18,159 nucleotides of DNA from Prevotellaceae bacterium UBA4359 (GTDB lineage Bacteria; Bacteroidota; Bacteroidia; Bacteroidales; Bacteroidaceae): positions 1-18,159 of the forward strand of contig DGSP01000026.1 in the NCBI GenBank assembly GCA_002393555.1. The letters run 5' to 3'. Both the position numbers and the translations under genes were made by a program. The notes below the pieces were generated by a model that worked only from the letters and a program-made list of their open reading frames with translations, was not told the DNA's origin and made no database searches. Positions 14,512-18,159 of the stretch are shown piece by piece; position 1 is the first letter of the stretch, and the number at the start of each line of letters is the position of its first letter.

Positions 14512-15546
14512 ATGAAACATAAGACTAAGAAACTCATTTATAACATCATCGTCGTTGTCGCCCTGCTGGTGGGTCTGGCATGGGTGTGCGGCAAGTTCAT
14601 TCATCTCGGTCGGGTGGAGTTCACCGACAATGCTCAGGTGAAACAACTCATTGTGCCAGCCAATAGCCGAGTGCAGGGCTTCATCAAGGAGGTGCGCTTC
14701 GAGGAATATCAGGCAGTGAAGAAAGGCGACACGCTCGCCATCATCGAAGATGCAGAGTTCCGCTACCGTCTGGCACAGGCCGAGGCTGACTATCAGAACG
14801 CGACCGCAGGCAAGACTGCCATGCACAACGTCATCTCCACCACCTCCAACAACATTGCCGTGAACGAAGCCTCCATCGAGGAAGCGCGCATCGTGATGGA
14901 GAATGCCCAAAAGAACTACGAGCGTTTTGCCAACTTGCTGAAGCAGGAGAGCGTGACCCGTCAGCAGTTTGACGACATGAAGACCGCCTACGAGGCAGCC
15001 AAGGCACGTTATGAGATGCTGCAACGCTCCAAGCAATCGACCACGCTGGCCGTGAAGGAGCAGCACACACGGTTGGGGCAGAACGATGCGGGCATCGCAT
15101 TGGCCGAGGCAGCGGTGGAACTGGCACGGCTGAACCTTTCCTATACTGTCATCGTGGCTCCTTGCGACGGTGTGACAGGTCGGAAGGAGATTCAGGTAGG
15201 GCAACTCATTCAGCCCGGACAAACCATCGTTGATATTGTGGATGGCGAAGACAAGTGGGTGGTGGCGAACTACAAGGAGACACAAACTGCCAACATCCGT
15301 CCGGGGCAGGACGTGGAGATAGAGGTGGATGCCGTGCCGGGCGTGACCTTCAAAGGCACCGCGACCAGCATCTCCCGTGCCACAGGTGCTGCCTTCTCCC
15401 TGTTGCCACAAGACAATTCGAGCGGCAACTTCGTGAAGGTGGAACAGCGCATCCCGCTCCGCATCGACTTCTCCAAAGAGAATCGGGCCGAGGACTTGGA
15501 GCGTGTGGCGGCTGGCATGAATGTGGAATGCACGGTAAAGTACTGA
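14512..15546 (+). CDS. HlyD/EmrA-type periplasmic adaptor of an efflux pump
   Basis: This 344-residue membrane fusion protein has an uncleaved N-terminal anchor (about residues 9-28). An EmrA-like start of the first half-motif (VEFTDNAQVKQ) is followed by the lipoyl half-motif (GFIKEVRFEEYQAVKKGDTLAIIED). A coiled-coil hairpin spans about 80-200 (AEADYQNATAG to EAAVELARLNLSY). The second lipoyl half (TVIVAPCDGVTGRKEIQVGQ, about 212-231) and beta-barrel and membrane-proximal parts (VVANYKETQTANIRPGQDVEIEVDAVPG) complete it. It should link the MFS pump in the inner membrane to the TolC channel. The gaps are 7 bases upstream and 6 bases downstream, giving a tight operon. The long minus-strand open frame across it is a shadow. 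Confidence 0.93.
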   Translation: MKHKTKKLIYNIIVVVALLVGLAWVCGKFIHLGRVEFTDNAQVKQLIVPANSRVQGFIKEVRFEEYQAVKKGDTLAIIEDAEFRYRLAQAEADYQNATAGKTAMHNVISTTSNNIAVNEASIEEARIVMENAQKNYERFANLLKQESVTRQQFDDMKTAYEAAKARYEMLQRSKQSTTLAVKEQHTRLGQNDAGIALAEAAVELARLNLSYTVIVAPCDGVTGRKEIQVGQLIQPGQTIVDIVDGEDKWVVANYKETQTANIRPGQDVEIEVDAVPGVTFKGTATSISRATGAAFSLLPQDNSSGNFVKVEQRIPLRIDFSKENRAEDLERVAAGMNVECTVKY

Positions 15547-15552
15547 TTCGGA

Positions 15553-17151
15553 ATGAATACCTTTTCTATTCCGCAGATGCGCGACTTCGTGCCGCAGCGC
15601 CTTCGTCCGTGGATTCTGGTCGTCTTCGTGCTGGTGTTCCAGTTTTCGGGCGGTGTCTATCTGGCATCCGTTGCCGAGATGGTGGGCAGCACCCAACTGT
15701 TGCAGGAAGACATCCAGATGGCTGGCTATGCCTCGCTGGTGGGCATGGCACTCTTCTTCGGCATGATGTTCCGACTGAAGATGGCAGTCAAGTCGAAACC
15801 CACGTTGCTCCTCTGCTGCTCCGTCATCCTGCTGGCCAACATCATCTGTGCCAACACCACTTCCGTGCCACTGCTGGTTGTCACTTGCTTCGTGTCGGGC
15901 TTCTTCCGCATCTGGGGCACTTTCGAGTGTAACAGCACCATCCAACTCTGGATCACGCCCAAACGCGACATGTCCGTCTTCTTCTGCTACGTCTATCTCA
16001 TTGTCAACAGCACCATCAACCTCTCGGGCATCATGTCGGTCTATCTCGCCTTCTGGCAGACCTGGGAATACATGCACTATGCCATCGTGCTGGCACTCCT
16101 GCTGGTGATGCTCACCACGCTCATCATCTACAACGACAAGCGCGTCATGCCGCCCCTGCCGCTCTATGGCATCGATTGGCTCGGCATGCTCATGTGGGGA
16201 GTGGTGGGTCTGTGCGTCGTGTTTGTCTGCACCTATGGCGAACACTACGACTGGTTCGACTCGTTCCACATCCGCTTCGCCACGTTCCTCGGGGTCATCA
16301 CCTTCATCCTGAACCGTTGGCGCGCTTCGTTCATTCATCATTCCTACATCTTCCACGACCTCTTTAGCCGCTACCCCATGGTGCTCATGCTCATCGGCAT
16401 CATCGTGTTGGGCGACACGCTGCTGGCTCCCGAGCACATCTTCGAGCATGCCCTGATGGAAGGCATCCTCGGCTACGACTCGCTCAACGTCATCTCGCTC
16501 AACTGGGTGGGATTCCTCGGCACCCTGCTCGGCTGTCTGGTCGTCTATGTGCTCTTTGCTCGCTGGAAGTGGCCCTATCAGCGCATGCTCATGATCGCCT
16601 TCCTGTGCTACATCTTCTATCTGGCATACTTCTACTTCGTCATCGACTACAACCTGCCGAAGGAAGCCCTCTGTCTGCCCATCATCGTGCGCACCGTCGG
16701 CTATGTCATCATGGCAACTGCCGTCTTGACAGCCAACACCAGCCTTCCTTTCCCCTTCTACTTCTGTCAAGCGGTGTGTGTGCAGAACCTCTTCAGTGCT
16801 GCTCTTGCTGGCTGCATTGGCTCTGCCATCGTGGGACGCATGCTGAAGGTGGTGCAGAAAGCCAACTTCATGGAACTGAGTGCAGGCATCGACCATCTCA
16901 CCCCCTTCTCCCAAGGAGGTTGGGCGGCTGCATACGGCATGACGCAAGCGCAAGCCTTGCTCGAATCGATGAAGGAGATTTACGGCATCCTTCTGCTCAT
17001 CGCCATCGGTGCATGGCTCTTTGCCGCCCTCTTCCATCCTGCCATCCGCCCCACACGCTATCTCCATCCGCTCTTCACCACCATCCGCAGCAGCCTCTCA
17101 ATGGATATGCTGAAAAAGATGAGGGCAGAGAAACGAACGGAGATGGAGTGA
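15553..17151 (+). CDS. MFS multidrug/export pump, EmrB (DHA2)-like
   Basis: The 532-residue inner-membrane protein has about 14 hydrophobic segments, the DHA2 count. Adjacency to an EmrA-type adaptor and TolC channel supports export across both membranes. Sequence similarity to classical EmrB is weak: the usual motif A (G-x-L-x-D-R-x-G-R-K) is not visible after the second or third helix, where MMFRLKMAVKSKPTLL stands in its place. A more diverged Bacteroidetes branch is therefore likely. A large loop near 430-460 (AGIDHLTPFSQGGWAAAYGMTQAQ) precedes the last helix, as in EmrB-like pumps. The substrate is unknown; drugs, bile acids or fatty acids are all possible. No regulator gene is linked. 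The stop codon opens a GAGTGAAAG unit of the downstream repeat element. Confidence 0.85.
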   Translation: MNTFSIPQMRDFVPQRLRPWILVVFVLVFQFSGGVYLASVAEMVGSTQLLQEDIQMAGYASLVGMALFFGMMFRLKMAVKSKPTLLLCCSVILLANIICANTTSVPLLVVTCFVSGFFRIWGTFECNSTIQLWITPKRDMSVFFCYVYLIVNSTINLSGIMSVYLAFWQTWEYMHYAIVLALLLVMLTTLIIYNDKRVMPPLPLYGIDWLGMLMWGVVGLCVVFVCTYGEHYDWFDSFHIRFATFLGVITFILNRWRASFIHHSYIFHDLFSRYPMVLMLIGIIVLGDTLLAPEHIFEHALMEGILGYDSLNVISLNWVGFLGTLLGCLVVYVLFARWKWPYQRMLMIAFLCYIFYLAYFYFVIDYNLPKEALCLPIIVRTVGYVIMATAVLTANTSLPFPFYFCQAVCVQNLFSAALAGCIGSAIVGRMLKVVQKANFMELSAGIDHLTPFSQGGWAAAYGMTQAQALLESMKEIYGILLLIAIGAWLFAALFHPAIRPTRYLHPLFTTIRSSLSMDMLKKMRAEKRTEME

Positions 17152-17154
17152 AAG

Positions 17155-17243
17155 AAGTGAAAAGTGAATAATCTAAGTTACCTGCCATTCGGACTGCTGG
17201 CAACTCATTAGTAAAAGTAACTTAGATTTTTCACTTTTCACTT
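17155..17243. repeat. intergenic inverted-repeat element, copy 2; likely terminator of the efflux operon
   Basis: Left arm 17155-17181 and right arm 17217-17243 are reverse complements over 27 bases with one mismatch (GTGAATAATC against GTGAAAAATC). The 35-base loop holds a smaller TGCCA/TGGCA hairpin. The loop words CCTGCCATTCGGA match CCTGCCATCCGGA on the minus strand of copy 1 near 7188-7202. A TTTTCAC tandem tract follows to about 17255. Placed 3 bases after the MFS stop codon, the hairpin plus T-rich flank could end transcription. Overall the core is about 71 bases (17164-17234), against 67 in copy 1. Confidence 0.85.
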
Positions 17244-17264
17244 TTCACTTTTCACTATTCTTCG

Positions 17265-17272
17265 TATCTTTG
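17265..17272 (+). promoter_or_regulatory. -7 box (TATCTTTG) of the SIMPL-domain gene
   Basis: TATCTTTG followed by CACC lies about 42 bases before the ATG at 17315. The place of the -33 box is filled by the TTTTCAC tandem tract of the upstream element, with no plain TTTG. Confidence 0.65.
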
Positions 17273-17314
17273 CACCATCTAATTTCAAAAAGTGACTAAA
17301 GAAAGGAAAAGACT

Positions 17315-18007
17315 ATGGAAAAGTATCAGAAAGTGATTTCGGCGGCTATTATCGCCGTGGGACTGATTGTCTTAGGACTGTGCCTCAAGGGCGGAATTGA
17401 CAACTTCACCAACAAAGACCGCCGTGTGACTGTGAAGGGACTTTCCGAACGGGAAGTGGATGCTGACAAGGTGACATGGACACTGACGCTGAAAGAGTCA
17501 GGCGACGACCTGAAACCGCTCTTCAACAGCATCAACGAGAAAACAGAAATCGTGAAGAAGTTTCTGAAAGACAAAGGCTTGAAAGGTCAAAACACCATGG
17601 AAGTCGGCACGTTCGACGTGAACGACAATCTGGCCAACGTGTGGGGCGACAACCAACCTCGCTATCACTATTCCGTCGCTCGTTCGCTCTATGTTACATC
17701 GAAGGACACGAAACTCATCAGCAAGTTGAGAGCCAGTACCGACGAACTGATAGACCTTGGCGTCATTCTGGAAACCAACTATGCCGAGTATGAATACACA
17801 CAGTTCCAGCAGTTGAAGCCCGAAATGATGGCAGAAGCCATAGCCAACGCCGAGAAGACCGCCACCCAGTTTGCCGAGAACAGCCACTCCACCATCAACA
17901 AGATAGTGGAAGCCGGACAGGGCGAGTTCTCCATCGACGATGCCGACGACCCCTTCAAGAAAAAAGTGCGCGTGGTATCCACCATCACCTATTCGCTCAA
18001 AGACTGA
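17315..18007 (+). CDS. SIMPL (DUF541) domain protein, membrane-anchored
   Basis: The 230-residue product has one N-terminal hydrophobic segment (about residues 8-25, IISAAI-type core with AVGLIVLGLCLKGG), probably an uncleaved anchor exposing the rest to the periplasm. The SIMPL domain starts at VTVKGLSEREVDADKVTWTLTLKESGDDLKPL and shows the family pattern: long helix with NEKTEIVKKFLKDKGL, a YSVARSLYVTSKD strand, then Q-F-QQLKPEMMAEAIANAEKTATQFAENS, and a final VVSTITYSL strand. Members such as the mouse SIMPL homologues and bacterial BP26/OMP28 (oligomeric periplasmic proteins) share the fold, but no biochemical role is settled here. The gene has its own promoter and appears monocistronic. 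No hairpin with a T run follows within the window. Confidence 0.9.
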   Translation: MEKYQKVISAAIIAVGLIVLGLCLKGGIDNFTNKDRRVTVKGLSEREVDADKVTWTLTLKESGDDLKPLFNSINEKTEIVKKFLKDKGLKGQNTMEVGTFDVNDNLANVWGDNQPRYHYSVARSLYVTSKDTKLISKLRASTDELIDLGVILETNYAEYEYTQFQQLKPEMMAEAIANAEKTATQFAENSHSTINKIVEAGQGEFSIDDADDPFKKKVRVVSTITYSLKD

Positions 18008-18159
18008 AAGATGGGTTCCGCACAATCGCACACGCACGGCACGGAAAATGACGTTCTGACGTTCTGACCTCTGACCATACGTTTTTCATTTGACCGCCGC
18101 ACAGGGCAATGAATGACTTCCGCAAAGAAGAATGAATGACCCTCGCAGACAAAGACAAA
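18008..18159. other. terminal gap with no gene seen
   Basis: This 152-base end of the window carries no convincing start codon with a long frame. It holds short GACGTTCT and GACCTCTGACC-type repeats (18050-18077) and no recognisable terminator. Confidence 0.5.

Noticed and set aside
14464..17067. 867-codon minus-strand open frame opposite the efflux genes
   Set aside because: It spans two whole genes and part of a third on the other strand, has His/Glu/Asp-rich low-complexity translation and no family features. The plus-strand genes are clearly recognisable, so it is a codon-bias shadow.

Overview
The window looks like chromosomal DNA from a Bacteroidales bacterium, plausibly Prevotella-like. 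The main evidence is the promoters: almost every transcription unit starts with the Bacteroidetes -7 box TAnnTTTG, at six places on both strands. Other support comes from an OM TonB receptor with a TPP riboswitch feeding a PnuC-type transporter and thiamine pyrophosphokinase, from secreted proteins with a short Gly-Val-Tyr-Ile tail, and from weak Shine-Dalgarno signals. No rRNA, tRNA, CRISPR array or complete insertion sequence is visible.

Layout, left to right. Bases 1-744 have no convincing gene but hold a degenerate 23-bp tandem repeat array and a 10-bp perfect inverted repeat. Bases 799-6807 (+) are a two-gene operon for secreted phosphoesterases: a calcineurin-like metallophosphoesterase and a 1516-aa modular protein with a duplicated unknown module, two sandwich-like domains and an EEP-fold catalytic domain. 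A perfect 17-bp-stem terminator separates it from a convergent small gene (66 aa). Bases 7247-10913 (-) are a thiamine uptake operon: TPP riboswitch, TonB receptor, PnuC/PnuT transporter, thiamine pyrophosphokinase. Bases 11426-13001 (+) are a monocistronic isopropylmalate/citramalate-synthase family gene with its own terminator. Bases 12999-17151 (+) are a three-gene EmrAB/TolC-type efflux operon behind a long, apparently structured leader. Bases 17265-18007 (+) encode a membrane-anchored SIMPL-domain protein.

The most unusual content is non-coding. Two homologous ~70-bp inverted-repeat elements flanked by GTGAAAA-type tandem repeats (about 7103-7257 and 17150-17255) lie on opposite strands. 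They have the same placement relative to genes: right at the stop codon of the upstream gene and just ahead of a TATCTTTG promoter of the next gene. Other points are the leader of the efflux operon, three 17-bp palindromes on a 24-bp period at 11109-11173, and the duplicated module of the giant secreted protein. I did not find a whole new defence or mobile system; the best candidates for undescribed biology are the intergenic element family, the efflux leader RNA and the secreted phosphoesterase pair.
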